Source: Azospirillum sp. B21 (GTDB taxonomy: Bacteria > Pseudomonadota > Alphaproteobacteria > Azospirillales > Azospirillaceae). Taken from it: 64,000 nt of DNA. The position numbers and the translations under genes were made by a program. The stretch covers positions 124,001 through 188,000 of the forward strand of contig NZ_VTTO01000003.1 in assembly GCF_008364825.1 (NCBI RefSeq), written 5' to 3'. The notes under the pieces were generated by a model. That model had not been told where the DNA came from. It ran no database searches and saw only the letters and a list, made by a program, of their open reading frames with translations. Shown one piece after another: positions 1 to 8,614 of this stretch. Each line of letters opens with the position of its first letter. Position 1 is the first letter of the stretch.

Positions 1-354
1 GGTGTGGAAGGCGAAGCGCCCGGTGTCGGTGTCGATCAGCCCCATCGCCAGCCATCCGGCCTGACTGTGGGCGGCGGCGGTGGTTTCGTCATAGAGCGCG
101 CGCAGATCGCCGACGCTGGGCTGGACCAGGGCCGACAGCAGTTCCAGCGGGCGCAGCTGGCTCGCCAGTTCACGGTCGACCGCCAGCGATAGCGACTGCG
201 CCACCGACTGCAGCTCGCCCTCCATCTTCCCGCGCTCGCGGGCGTCGAGCTGCCAGACCAGCACGGCGCCGAACAGCAGCAGGGGCGTGGTCACCCCCAG
301 AACGATAGCAAGCAGGGAACCGGGCAATCGCAGGCGCAACCGTCGACGCTCCAC
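1..354 (-). CDS. N-terminal part of a membrane sensor protein (truncated by window edge)
   Basis: An open frame of 118 codons runs off the left edge. The likely start is GTG at 354; the frame stays open upstream, so the start is uncertain. The N-terminus is arginine-rich (ERRRLRLRL), followed by one membrane segment at about residues 12-34 and then an extracytoplasmic stretch with ELASQLRPLELLSALVQPS and SQAGWLAMGLIDTDTGRFAFHT. This looks like the sensory start of the Cache-containing histidine kinases or cyclases that read ...GDL..FY......GW..L.D..G. The catalytic part lies outside the window. It follows dctR on the same strand after 74 bp, so it may be cotranscribed with it. The output domain cannot be told. 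Confidence 0.6.
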   Translation of the reverse strand, partial: MERRRLRLRLPGSLLAIVLGVTTPLLLFGAVLVWQLDARERGKMEGELQSVAQSLSLAVDRELASQLRPLELLSALVQPSVGDLRALYDETTAAAHSQAGWLAMGLIDTDTGRFAFHT

Positions 355-428
355 TGCTAAGGCACCACCGGAGTGGCAGGAAATGGTTGAGGACGTGGTT
401 TGCGGCGGACGGGCGGGTGTTCCCCCGG

Positions 429-1025
429 TCACGCCGCCCCGGTCAGCAGCCGGGTCAATTCCACCGCAGTCTTCACCCGCATCTTCTCGAACACGTGGCT
501 GCGATGGACTTCCACCGTGCGCATGCTGATGCCCAGCTCGTCGGCGATGACCTTGTTCAGCCGGCCGGCGACGACCAGCTCCATCACCTGCCGTTCGCGC
601 TGGGTCAGGGTGGCCAGCCTTGCCGCCAGCCCAGCCTGTCCCGCCTCGCGCTCGCGCTGTTCGGCGTCGAAGGCCAGGGCGTCGATCACCCGGTCGACCA
701 GTTCGTTGTCGTTGAACGGCTTCTCGACGAAGTCGCGGGCCCCCTTCTTCAGGGCGCTGACGGCGATGGGAACGTCGCCATGGCCGGTCAGGAAGATCAC
801 CGGCATCCGGCATCCCTTGGACAGCAGCCGGTCGAACAGCTCCAGCCCGCTCATCCCCTCCATGCGGATATCCAGCAGAAGGCAGCCGGCCATGTCCGGC
901 CTCCACGCCTCCAGGAAGGCTTCCGCGGCGGGCCAGCCGGCCACCGGCACGTTGCGCGACTGGAACAGCCAGCCGAGCGCGTCGCGGATCGCCTCGTCAT
1001 CGTCGACGATGTGGAGCGTGGTCAT
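429..1025 (-). CDS. dctR: Response regulator of the NarL/FixJ family, likely DctR
   Basis: A 198-residue two-domain response regulator. The receiver domain (about 1-120) has the acidic pocket IVDDDE near residue 7, the phospho-acceptor D52 in LLLDIRM, the threonine in IFLTGHGD and the lysine in FVEKPF. A LuxR-type helix-turn-helix follows (about 138-195, LTQRERQVMELVVAGRLNKVIA). The start ATG at 1025 overlaps the kinase stop (ATGA), so the pair is translationally coupled. FixJ-type regulators paired with a DctS-like kinase beside dctPQM are known from Rhodobacter. The inferred job is to activate the divergent dicarboxylate transporter when phosphorylated. The name rests on context and family. 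Confidence 0.87.
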   Translation of the reverse strand: MTTLHIVDDDEAIRDALGWLFQSRNVPVAGWPAAEAFLEAWRPDMAGCLLLDIRMEGMSGLELFDRLLSKGCRMPVIFLTGHGDVPIAVSALKKGARDFVEKPFNDNELVDRVIDALAFDAEQREREAGQAGLAARLATLTQRERQVMELVVAGRLNKVIADELGISMRTVEVHRSHVFEKMRVKTAVELTRLLTGAA

Positions 1026-3148
1026 TCTGCGGCCTCTGCGCTTTGGTCTGAAACTCGGCCCGAGGATTGGGCGTGCACCGGCAGGGTGAACAGGAAGCGT
1101 GTCCCGGCGGAGTTGCCGTCCGGGGCATCCTCCGCCGCCACCGCTTCGAACCACAGCCGGCCGCGGTGGTGCTCGACGATAGAGCGGCAGATGTTCAGGC
1201 CCATCCCCATACCTTCGCGCTTAGTTGTGAAGAAAGGGGAAAACAGGCGCTCCGCCACATCGGGCGCCACACCGCATCCGCGGTCGCGGATCTCCGTCAG
1301 CAGCACGCCGTCCCCGGCGTCGTCCCCCCCTCCCTCCCGGCGGACGGTGACGGTCAGGCGGCGGTCGTCGAGCGGGGTGCGGGCCATCGCCTCGATCCCG
1401 TTGCGCATCAGGTTCAGCACGACCTGCTGCAGCAGAATGCGGTCGCCGGTGACCGGCGGCAGGTCGGCCGGGGCGTCCAGTTCCACCCGCACGCCCAGCC
1501 GGGCGGCGTCGGCGCCGGTCAGCCCAACGCAATCCTCCAGCACGCGGGCGAGCGAGCATGGGGCGACGTTCGGGTCGCGCTTGCGCACAAAGTCGTGGAT
1601 CCGCCGCACCACCTGCCCGGCGCGCTTGGCCTGCGCCGCCAGCTTCTCCAGCGCCGCGGCGACCTCGTCGGTGTCGAACCGGCCGGAGCGCAGGCGGTTC
1701 AGGCAGCCGGTGCAATAGCTGGCGATGGCCGACAGCGGCTGGTTCAGCTCATGCGCCAGGGTGGACGCCATCTCGCCCATCGTGATCAGGCGGGAGGTCT
1801 GCTGCAGCCGCTCCTGCTGCTGGCGGGCAAGCTCCTCGGCATGCTTGCGTTCGGTGATGTCGAGGACGGAGCCCATCCAGCCGGTCTGGCGCCCGTTGGC
1901 GTCGATCAGCGGCGCCTCGTAGATCAGCGCGTCGAACCGTTCGCCGTCGGCGCGCCGGAACCGCATCTCCAGCCCGGTTTCCGGTGCGCGGCCGGCCAGC
2001 ACGTCCTGCAGGGCGGCCTCCGCCCGGTCGATCTCCTCCGGCAGCCAATAGGGCATCGGCGGGCCGCGCCCGACCAGATCCTCGGCCTCCAGTCCCACCA
2101 TCCGGCAGAAGGCCGGGTTGACATAGGTGATGCGCCCTTCCAGGTCGCGGGCGCGCATGCCCACGGTCAGGCTGTCCTCCATCGCCTTGCGGAAGGCATG
2201 CTCCTCGCGCAGCGCCTCCTCGGCGCGCAGGCGGCCGGCGATGTGGCGGCGCAGCGACCACAGGCTCCACAGCGCCGATCCGGTCAGCGCGAAGATCGCC
2301 GCCACCAGCACGGTGCGGGTGACGTTGGACTCGCTTGGGTAGGCGGTGGCGACCAGGGCCAGCCCATGGCCGGGCGGATCGAAGGGGATGACGTGGCTCC
2401 TGGCCGGGTCGGGCGCCTGGCCTGCGCCTGAGTCCGCCACGGAGCCCGGCACCACCATGCGCGACTTCGCCCCCAGCACGGTGCCCGTGACGTCGATGAC
2501 CTCCAACTGGTAGCGCTGGGCGAACCACCAGGGGACATGGTGGGTCAGCATCGCCTCGAACGAGAAGACGCCGACCAGCGCGCCGACGAAGACGCCGTCG
2601 CGGAACAGCGGGAAGGCGACGTCGAACCCGCGGTCGGTGACGTCGATCCGGTAGGGCGCGCCATAGGCCCTGAGCCCGGAGGACCGGGCGATTCGCATCG
2701 CGTCGTGGCGGGTCAGGCTGTCGCCGGGTGGACCGTCCGCGCCCGGCATGCCGTCCCGGGGCAACGGCGGCTCCGCCAGCATGGTGCGCCCCTGGGGGTC
2801 GAGCCAGAGAACCCGTTCGATCGCCGGGTTGGTGTTCACCACCAGCCGGGCCATTGCGGCGAACTGCCGCAGGTCCACCTCCGTCCGGCCCAGAGTCTCC
2901 GCCAGCCTCTCCAGCTTGTCCTCGTCGGATGCGAGCTGGAAATGCAGGTTCTGCTCCACCCACAGCGCGTCCTTGATCAGGGCCAGCGCCTCCTCGTCCC
3001 GCTCGTTGCGCTGCAGCAGCCACAGGAAGGCGCCCAGCAGGACGACGACGAGCGCCATCGCCACCAGCGGCATGGCATGCGGCACCGCCCGTCCGGATCG
3101 GGAGGCGGGCAGGGCGGCGGAGCCGGGAGTGCGGTTGGGCTGCGGCAT
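1022..3148 (-). CDS. dctS: Membrane sensor histidine kinase, likely DctS
   Basis: A 708-residue kinase. The first membrane helix is at about 26-46 (PLVAMALVVVLLGAFLWLL). A periplasmic Cache-like sensing domain follows, then a second helix (VLVAAIFALTGSALWSLWSL), a PAS domain with ITYVNPAFCRMVGLEAEDLVGR, a DHp domain with the phospho-acceptor histidine in STLAHELNQPLSAIASYC, and an HATPase_c domain with N, G1 and G2 boxes (NLMRNGIEAM, DRGCGV, GMGMGLNICRSIVE). ATG at 3148 is chosen because translation from it gives a short basic N-terminus before the helix; the frame stays open to 3268, inside the dct promoter region. It overlaps dctR by 4 bp and diverges from dctP. Dicarboxylate sensing is inferred from context. 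Confidence 0.87.
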   Translation of the reverse strand: MPQPNRTPGSAALPASRSGRAVPHAMPLVAMALVVVLLGAFLWLLQRNERDEEALALIKDALWVEQNLHFQLASDEDKLERLAETLGRTEVDLRQFAAMARLVVNTNPAIERVLWLDPQGRTMLAEPPLPRDGMPGADGPPGDSLTRHDAMRIARSSGLRAYGAPYRIDVTDRGFDVAFPLFRDGVFVGALVGVFSFEAMLTHHVPWWFAQRYQLEVIDVTGTVLGAKSRMVVPGSVADSGAGQAPDPARSHVIPFDPPGHGLALVATAYPSESNVTRTVLVAAIFALTGSALWSLWSLRRHIAGRLRAEEALREEHAFRKAMEDSLTVGMRARDLEGRITYVNPAFCRMVGLEAEDLVGRGPPMPYWLPEEIDRAEAALQDVLAGRAPETGLEMRFRRADGERFDALIYEAPLIDANGRQTGWMGSVLDITERKHAEELARQQQERLQQTSRLITMGEMASTLAHELNQPLSAIASYCTGCLNRLRSGRFDTDEVAAALEKLAAQAKRAGQVVRRIHDFVRKRDPNVAPCSLARVLEDCVGLTGADAARLGVRVELDAPADLPPVTGDRILLQQVVLNLMRNGIEAMARTPLDDRRLTVTVRREGGGDDAGDGVLLTEIRDRGCGVAPDVAERLFSPFFTTKREGMGMGLNICRSIVEHHRGRLWFEAVAAEDAPDGNSAGTRFLFTLPVHAQSSGRVSDQSAEAAE

Positions 3149-3274
3149 GACGATCGACACGAAAGTGTGGAGGCGGAGGACGATGGGACCGGACGAAAGT
3201 GGGATAGGCCGACTCTGCGGATATCCACAATAGCCGCAATTCGTCGGATCATGAACAATGCGCAACAAGTTCAG

Positions 3275-3290
3275 GACGGAACATTCCGTC
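3275..3290. promoter_or_regulatory. Perfect inverted repeat upstream of dctP, candidate DctR operator
   Basis: GACGGAA-CA-TTCCGTC is a perfect 7-bp inverted repeat with a 2-bp centre. It ends 34 bp before the dctP ATG, in the 176-bp divergent dctS/dctP region. The size and two-fold symmetry suit a dimeric NarL/FixJ-type regulator such as the adjacent DctR. No sigma-54 -24/-12 element was found here. Binding is inferred, not shown. Confidence 0.45.
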
Positions 3291-3324
3291 TAACTGATAA
3301 TCGACACCAGAGGGGAACGCACCT

Positions 3325-4347
3325 ATGAAACTCGTGAAGCTTCTGTGCGCGGCGGCGGTCGGCTGCATGATGTCGGCGCCGATGGCCTTGTCCACGGCCT
3401 GGGCCCAGGACCAGATCGTGATCAAGTTCAGCCACGTCGTCGCTCCGGAGACGCCGAAGGGCAAGGGTGCCGAGAAGTTCAAGGAACTTGCCGAGAAGAT
3501 GACCAGCGGCAAGGTCAAGGTCGAGGTCTATCCGAACAGCCAGCTCTACAAGGACAAGGAAGAGCTTGAGGCTCTGCAGCTGGGCGCGGTGCAGATGCTG
3601 GCCCCGTCGCTGGCCAAGTTCGGTCCGCTGGGCGCCAAGGAATTCGAGGTCTTCGACCTGCCCTACATCTTCCCGAACAAGGACGTTCTGCGCCGCGTGA
3701 CCGAGGGTCCGATCGGCAAGCAGCTGTTCCAGAAGCTGGAGACCAAGGGCATCATCGGCCTGGCCTATTGGGACAACGGCTTCAAGATCATGAGCGCCAA
3801 CAAGCCGGTCATCAAGCCGGAGGACGTGAAGGGTCTGAAGATGCGCATCCAGTCGTCCAAGGTGCTGGATGCCCAGATGCGCGCGCTGGGCGCCCTGCCG
3901 CAGGTGATGGCCTTCTCCGAAGTGTACCAGGCGCTGCAGACCGGCGTCGTCGACGGCACCGAAAACCCGCCGTCCAACATGTACACCCAGAAGATGCACG
4001 AGGTGCAGAAGAACGCCACGCTGACCGACCACGGCTATCTCGGCTATGCGGTCATCGTGAACAAGAAGTTCTGGGAAGGCCTGCCCGCCGACGTCCGCAC
4101 CGGCCTGGAAGGCGCGATGAAGGAGGCGACCGCCTACGCCAACGACATCGCCCAGAACGAGAACGACGTCTCGCTGGCCCAGATGAAGGCTTCGGGCAAG
4201 ACCGCCTTCCACACCCAGACCAAGGAAGAGCGCGAAGCCTGGATCAAGGCCCTGAAGCCGGTCCACAAGGACGCCGAATCCCGCGTCGGCAAGGACCTGA
4301 TCGAAGCGATCTACAAGGAAGCCGCCGCCGCCGGCTTCAAGATGTAA
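3325..4347 (+). CDS. dctP: TRAP transporter periplasmic C4-dicarboxylate-binding protein DctP
   Basis: A 340-residue extracytoplasmic solute-binding protein of the DctP family. It has a Sec signal peptide (about 1-27, cleavage near STAWA|QDQ). The mature protein begins IVIKFSHVVAPETPKGKGAEKF, typical of the family, and later has the signature region DVKGLKMRIQSSKVLDAQMRALGA with the arginine that grips the substrate carboxylate. It captures malate, succinate or fumarate in the periplasm and hands it to DctQM. A clear ribosome site (agagggga) precedes the ATG. It is first in dctPQM and is separated from dctQ by 181 bp that include a strong stem-loop. Confidence 0.95.
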   Translation: MKLVKLLCAAAVGCMMSAPMALSTAWAQDQIVIKFSHVVAPETPKGKGAEKFKELAEKMTSGKVKVEVYPNSQLYKDKEELEALQLGAVQMLAPSLAKFGPLGAKEFEVFDLPYIFPNKDVLRRVTEGPIGKQLFQKLETKGIIGLAYWDNGFKIMSANKPVIKPEDVKGLKMRIQSSKVLDAQMRALGALPQVMAFSEVYQALQTGVVDGTENPPSNMYTQKMHEVQKNATLTDHGYLGYAVIVNKKFWEGLPADVRTGLEGAMKEATAYANDIAQNENDVSLAQMKASGKTAFHTQTKEEREAWIKALKPVHKDAESRVGKDLIEAIYKEAAAAGFKM

Positions 4348-4417
4348 GGGCCTGATAGCAGGCGGCGTCTTCCCGCCGGAAGGCGTCGTCCGCACCGAAT
4401 CGGCATCCGCTTTGGCC

Positions 4418-4450
4418 GGCCGTCATCCCGTATTCGCCGGGACGACGGCC
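4418..4450 (+). other. Stem-loop in the dctP-dctQ intercistronic gap
   Basis: A 13-bp stem (one G-U pair when read as RNA) between GGCCGTCATCCCG and CGGGACGACGGCC, with a 7-base loop. No T-run follows, so it is not a classic terminator. Its position after the binding-protein gene suits an mRNA-stabilising or attenuating hairpin, which would let DctP be made in excess of DctQM. Confidence 0.5.
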
Positions 4451-4528
4451 GAATGGCGCGCGGCGGGTTGTGCCGCGCCTCTCCAGCGTACCTGACACCA
4501 TCTCCGCCGACCGGGAGATCCCCCCGAC

Positions 4529-5098
4529 ATGCTTATGAAAATACTCGACCGCCTCGAGGAGACGCTGATCGCGTTCCTCATGGCGGCGGCGACGCTCGTC
4601 ATCTTCGTGGCGGTCATGCACCGCTATTTGTCCGGCGTGGCCGTCATCCAGGATTACGTCATCCACTGGAACCTCGCCTGGGCCCAGGAAGTCTGCATCT
4701 ACATGTTCGTGTGGATGGCCAAGTTCGGCGCCGCCTATGGCGTGCGCACCGGCATCCATGTGGGCGTGGACGTGGTGATCAACCGGCTGCGGCCGGACAT
4801 CCGCGGCCGCTTCGTCGTATTCGGCCTGCTGGCCGGTGCGGTGTTCACCGGCGTCGTCGGCGCGCTCGGCGCCAATTTCGTCTACCACATCGCCGAGACC
4901 GAACAGGTGTCGGCGGACATGGAACTGCCGATGTGGCTGGTCTATCTGGCCATTCCGCTCGGTTCCTTCCTGATGTGCTTCCGCTTCCTCCAGGTCGCCT
5001 GGACCTTCATCCGCACCGGCGAGCTGCCCCACCACGATCATGCCCAGGTCGACGGCATCGACCCGGTCGAAGCCGCCAACGAGGGAGGCCCGGCGTGA
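4529..5098 (+). CDS. dctQ: TRAP transporter small membrane subunit DctQ
   Basis: A 189-residue protein with four predicted membrane helices (TLIAFLMAAATLVIFVAVMHRY; EVCIYMFVWMAKFGAAYG; FVVFGLLAGAVFTGVVGALG; LPMWLVYLAIPLGSFLMCFRF). It has the DctQ-family pattern WAQEVCIYMFVWMAKFGAAYGVRTG...HVGVDV. It forms the small integral-membrane subunit that pairs with DctM in Na+-driven dicarboxylate uptake. An in-frame ATG six bases downstream (4535) is an alternative start. The hydrophilic C-terminal tail (HHDHAQVDGIDPVEAANEGG) is cytoplasmic. The stop overlaps the dctM start (GTGA). Confidence 0.93.
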   Translation: MLMKILDRLEETLIAFLMAAATLVIFVAVMHRYLSGVAVIQDYVIHWNLAWAQEVCIYMFVWMAKFGAAYGVRTGIHVGVDVVINRLRPDIRGRFVVFGLLAGAVFTGVVGALGANFVYHIAETEQVSADMELPMWLVYLAIPLGSFLMCFRFLQVAWTFIRTGELPHHDHAQVDGIDPVEAANEGGPA

Positions 5099-6393
5099 AC
5101 GCGCTCATCATCTTCGGGCTGCTGATTGCCCTCATGCTCACCGGCATGCCGATCTCCATCTCGCTCGGCCTGACGGTTCTGTCCTTCCTGTTCCTGATGA
5201 CCGACGTGCCGGTCGCCGCGGTGGCGCTGAAGCTGTTCACGGGCATCGAGAAGTTCGAGATCATGGCGATCCCGTTCTTCATCCTGGCCGGCAACTTCCT
5301 GACCCATGGCGGCGTCGCCCGGCGCATGATCAACTTCGCCACCTCCATGGTCGGGCATTGGCATGGCGGCCTCGGCATGGCCGGCGTGCTGGCCTGCGCC
5401 CTGTTCGCGGCGGTGTCGGGCTCCAGCCCGGCGACGGTGGTCGCCATCGGCTCCATCATCCTGCCGGCCATGGTGGCGCAGGGCTTCCCGAAGAATTTCG
5501 GCGCCGGCATCGTCACCACCTCGGGCGCGCTCGGCATCCTGATCCCGCCGTCGATCGTGATGGTGATGTACTGCGTCGCCACCACCGGCCATCCGCAGGC
5601 ACCCTCCATCGGCCAGATGTTCCTCGCCGGCGTGGTTCCGGGCCTGATGCTGGCGGCCTTCCTCGGCTTCACCACCTGGTACCGCGCCCGCAAGTTCGGC
5701 TATCCCCGCCTGCCCAAGGCGAGCGCCCGGCAGCGCTGGCTGGCGTTCCGCGAGAGCTTCTGGGGCCTGCTGCTGATCGTCGTCGTGATGGGCGGCATCT
5801 ACACCGGCATCTTCACCCCGACCGAGGCGGCGGCGATGGCCGCGGTCTATGCCTTCATCGTGGCGGTGTTCATCTACCGCGACATGCCGCTGCGCCGGGT
5901 GCCGAAGGTGCTGCTGGACAGCGCCAGCATGTCGGCGATGCTGCTCTACATCATCACCAACGCGGTCCTCTTCTCCTTCGTCATGACGTCGGAGCAGATC
6001 CCGCAGAACATGGCGGCCTGGATCCAGGGCCAGAACCTGAGCGTCTGGGTCTTCCTGCTGGTGGTGAACATCGTCCTGCTGGCCGCCGGCAACTTCATGG
6101 AGCCGTCGTCGATCGTCCTGATCATGGCGCCGATCCTGTTCCCGGTGGCGATGTCGCTGGGCATCGACCCGGTGCATTTCGGCATCCTGATCATCGTGAA
6201 CATGGAGGTCGGCATGTGCCACCCGCCGGTGGGCCTGAACCTCTACGTCGCGTCGGGCATTACAAAGATGGGCATCACCGAGCTGACGGTGGCGGTCTGG
6301 CCGTGGCTGCTGACGATGCTGATCTTCCTCGGCCTCGTCACCTATGTGCCGGCGATCTCGCTGTGGTTCCCGCGCCTGATCGGCGTGATGTAA
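5095..6393 (+). CDS. dctM: TRAP transporter large permease DctM
   Basis: A 432-residue polytopic membrane protein starting at GTG 5095, which overlaps the dctQ stop by 4 bp. Family features are KFEIMAIPFFILAGNFLTHGGVARRMI, the internal motif AAVSGSSPATVVAIGSIILPAMV, GALGILIPPSIVMVMY and the C-terminal EVGMCHPPVGLNLYVASGI. These belong to the DctM/IT superfamily fold with two hairpin loops forming the transport site. It moves C4-dicarboxylates from DctP across the inner membrane using the sodium gradient. It is last in the operon and is followed by a strong terminator. Confidence 0.95.
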   Translation: MNALIIFGLLIALMLTGMPISISLGLTVLSFLFLMTDVPVAAVALKLFTGIEKFEIMAIPFFILAGNFLTHGGVARRMINFATSMVGHWHGGLGMAGVLACALFAAVSGSSPATVVAIGSIILPAMVAQGFPKNFGAGIVTTSGALGILIPPSIVMVMYCVATTGHPQAPSIGQMFLAGVVPGLMLAAFLGFTTWYRARKFGYPRLPKASARQRWLAFRESFWGLLLIVVVMGGIYTGIFTPTEAAAMAAVYAFIVAVFIYRDMPLRRVPKVLLDSASMSAMLLYIITNAVLFSFVMTSEQIPQNMAAWIQGQNLSVWVFLLVVNIVLLAAGNFMEPSSIVLIMAPILFPVAMSLGIDPVHFGILIIVNMEVGMCHPPVGLNLYVASGITKMGITELTVAVWPWLLTMLIFLGLVTYVPAISLWFPRLIGVM

Positions 6394-6432
6394 AGCCGCA
6401 AGTCGTCTGGGGATTTTTCGCCCGAGCGGTTG

Positions 6433-6470
6433 GGGCCGCGAAGTCCGGAAGGACTTCGCGGCCCTTCTTT
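6433..6470 (+). terminator. Rho-independent terminator of dctPQM
   Basis: A perfect 14-bp stem (GGGCCGCGAAGTCC / GGACTTCGCGGCCC) with a GGAA tetraloop, followed by TTCTTT. It lies 40 bp past the dctM stop. Confidence 0.9.
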
Positions 6471-6562
6471 ATTGTACCCATACATTGTTGCGCATTGAAG
6501 CGGTCGCGCCGCCGGGCCTAAACTTGCGCCATTCCCGCCGCCAGCCAGACCAGAGGTTAGCC

Positions 6563-8614
6563 TTGTCGGCCCAGTTCCTGCCCACCGCCTGTCCGCACGA
6601 CTGCCCCAGCACCTGCGCGCTGGAGGTGGAACGCCTCGCCCCCGACCGCATCGGCAAGGTGCGTGGCGCAGCGGAGAACAGCTACACCGCCGGCGTCATC
6701 TGCGCGAAGGTCAGCCGCTATGCCGAGCGGGTGCATTCGCCGGACCGGCTGAAGACGCCCTTGCTGCGCACCGGCCCCAAGGGCTCCGGCCAGTGGAAGC
6801 CGATCGGCTGGGACGAGGCGCTGGACCGCATCGCCGATGCCTTCCTGGCCGCCGAACGTACCCATGGCCCGGAAGCCGTCTGGCCCTATTTCTACGCCGG
6901 CACCATGGGTCTGGTGCAGCGCGGCGCCATCCAGCGCCTGCGCCATGCCAAGGGCTATTCGCGCCAGACCAGCACGGTGTGCGACACGCCGGCCAACATG
7001 GGCTGGCTCGCCGGCTATGGCGACATCCGCGGCGCCGACCCGCGCGAGATGGCGGAGAGCGACCTGATCGTCAACTGGGGCGGCAACCCGGTGGCGACCC
7101 AGGTCAACGTGATGACCCATGTCAGCCGCGCCCGCAAAGGCCGCGGCGCCAAGCTGGTCACCATCGACCCCTACCGTACCGGCACGGCCGAGGTCTCCGA
7201 CCTGCACCTGATGCTGCGGCCGGGCACCGACGGGGCGCTGGCCTGCGCGGTGATGCATGTGCTGTTCCGCGACGGCCACGCCGACCGCGCCTATCTGGAC
7301 CGCCTTGCCGCCGGCACCGACCGTCTGGAGGCGCATCTCGCCACCCGCACGCCCGAATGGGCGGCCGCCATCACCGGCCTGACAGTGGCGGAGATCGAGG
7401 AGTTCGCCCGCCTCTACGGCACCACCAAGCGGTCCTACCTGCGCGTCGGCTACGGCCTGTCGCGCGCCCACAACGGCGCGGCCCAGGTCCATGCCGTGTC
7501 CTGCCTGCCGGTGGTCACCGGGGCGTGGCAGCACAAGGGCGGCGGCGCGCTCTACTGCTCGTCCGGCATCTACAAGCTGGACAAGACCCTGTCGGAAGGG
7601 CTGGATCGTCTCGACACGTCGGTGCGCAGCTTCGACCAGTCGCGCATCGGCGCGGTGCTGACCGGCGACCCTCGCGACCTGACCAGCGGCCCGCCGGTGA
7701 CGGCCATGCTGATCCAGAACACCAACCCGGTGACGATCTGCCCGGATTCGACCCGCGTCCGCCAGGGCTTCCTGCGCGAGGATCTGTTCGTCGCGGTGCA
7801 TGAGCAGTTCATGACCGACACGGCCAAGCTGGCCGATCTGGTGATCCCCGCCACCACCTTCCTGGAGCATGACGACATCTACCGCGGCGGCGGCCAGATG
7901 CACATCCTGATCGGCCGCAAGGTGATCGAGCCGCAGTTCGAGGCGCGCGAGAACCATTGGGTCATCTCCGAAGTCGCCCGCCGCGTCGGTGCCGAGCATC
8001 AGGGATTCGGCATGACCGCGCTGGAGATCATCGACGCCATGCTGAAGGCGTCGAACCTGGGCGACGCCGCGACGCTGACCGAGCAGCGCTGGATCGACGC
8101 CCAGCCCGATTTCGAGACCTCGCATTTCCTCAATGGCTTCGCGCATCCCGACGACAGGTTCCGCTTCGCCCCCGACTGGGCGGCGCTCGGCCCCTATGGC
8201 GGCATGCCGGAGCTTCCCGACCACATGCCCCCCGGCCGCGACGCCGACGCCGAGCACCCGTTCCGTCTGGTCACCGCCCCGGCGCGCCAGTTCCTCAACA
8301 CCTCCTTCACCGAGACGCTGACCGCCCAGAAGCGCGAAGGCCGCCCCACCGCGCTGATCCACCCGGACGATGCGGCCGGGCTGGGCTTGGCCGACGGCGA
8401 CGCGGTGCGGCTGGGCAACCCGCAGGGCAGCGTGGTGGTCCATGCCAAGCCCTTCGCCGGGGTGCCGCGCGGCGTGGTGATCGTCGAAGGCATCTGGCCC
8501 AACAGCGCCTTCGTCGAAGGCATGGGCATCAACAGCCTGACCTCGCCGGAGCCGGTGCCGCCCGCGGGCGGCGCGGCGTTCCACGATACCGCGGTGTGGA
8601 TGCGGGCGGCTTGA
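6563..8614 (+). CDS. Molybdopterin-dependent oxidoreductase (DMSO reductase/BisC superfamily)
   Basis: A 683-residue Mo-bis-MGD enzyme, if read from TTG 6563, which has AGAGG at the right distance; an in-frame ATG exists at 6485 but gives an atypical N-terminus. The [4Fe-4S] motif CPHDCPSTC sits at the N-terminus, with the fourth cysteine in GVICAK. It is followed by TVCDTPANMGW, LIVNWGGNPVAT, LVTIDPYRT, the molybdopterin-binding TNPVTICPD segment and a C-terminal molydop_binding domain (FRLVTAPARQFLNTSF ... VRLGNPQGSVVV). There is no Tat signal, so it is probably cytoplasmic. No partner electron-transfer subunit is adjacent and the substrate cannot be told. The metal ligand (Cys or another residue) is not certain from sequence alone. 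Confidence 0.85.
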   Translation: MSAQFLPTACPHDCPSTCALEVERLAPDRIGKVRGAAENSYTAGVICAKVSRYAERVHSPDRLKTPLLRTGPKGSGQWKPIGWDEALDRIADAFLAAERTHGPEAVWPYFYAGTMGLVQRGAIQRLRHAKGYSRQTSTVCDTPANMGWLAGYGDIRGADPREMAESDLIVNWGGNPVATQVNVMTHVSRARKGRGAKLVTIDPYRTGTAEVSDLHLMLRPGTDGALACAVMHVLFRDGHADRAYLDRLAAGTDRLEAHLATRTPEWAAAITGLTVAEIEEFARLYGTTKRSYLRVGYGLSRAHNGAAQVHAVSCLPVVTGAWQHKGGGALYCSSGIYKLDKTLSEGLDRLDTSVRSFDQSRIGAVLTGDPRDLTSGPPVTAMLIQNTNPVTICPDSTRVRQGFLREDLFVAVHEQFMTDTAKLADLVIPATTFLEHDDIYRGGGQMHILIGRKVIEPQFEARENHWVISEVARRVGAEHQGFGMTALEIIDAMLKASNLGDAATLTEQRWIDAQPDFETSHFLNGFAHPDDRFRFAPDWAALGPYGGMPELPDHMPPGRDADAEHPFRLVTAPARQFLNTSFTETLTAQKREGRPTALIHPDDAAGLGLADGDAVRLGNPQGSVVVHAKPFAGVPRGVVIVEGIWPNSAFVEGMGINSLTSPEPVPPAGGAAFHDTAVWMRAA

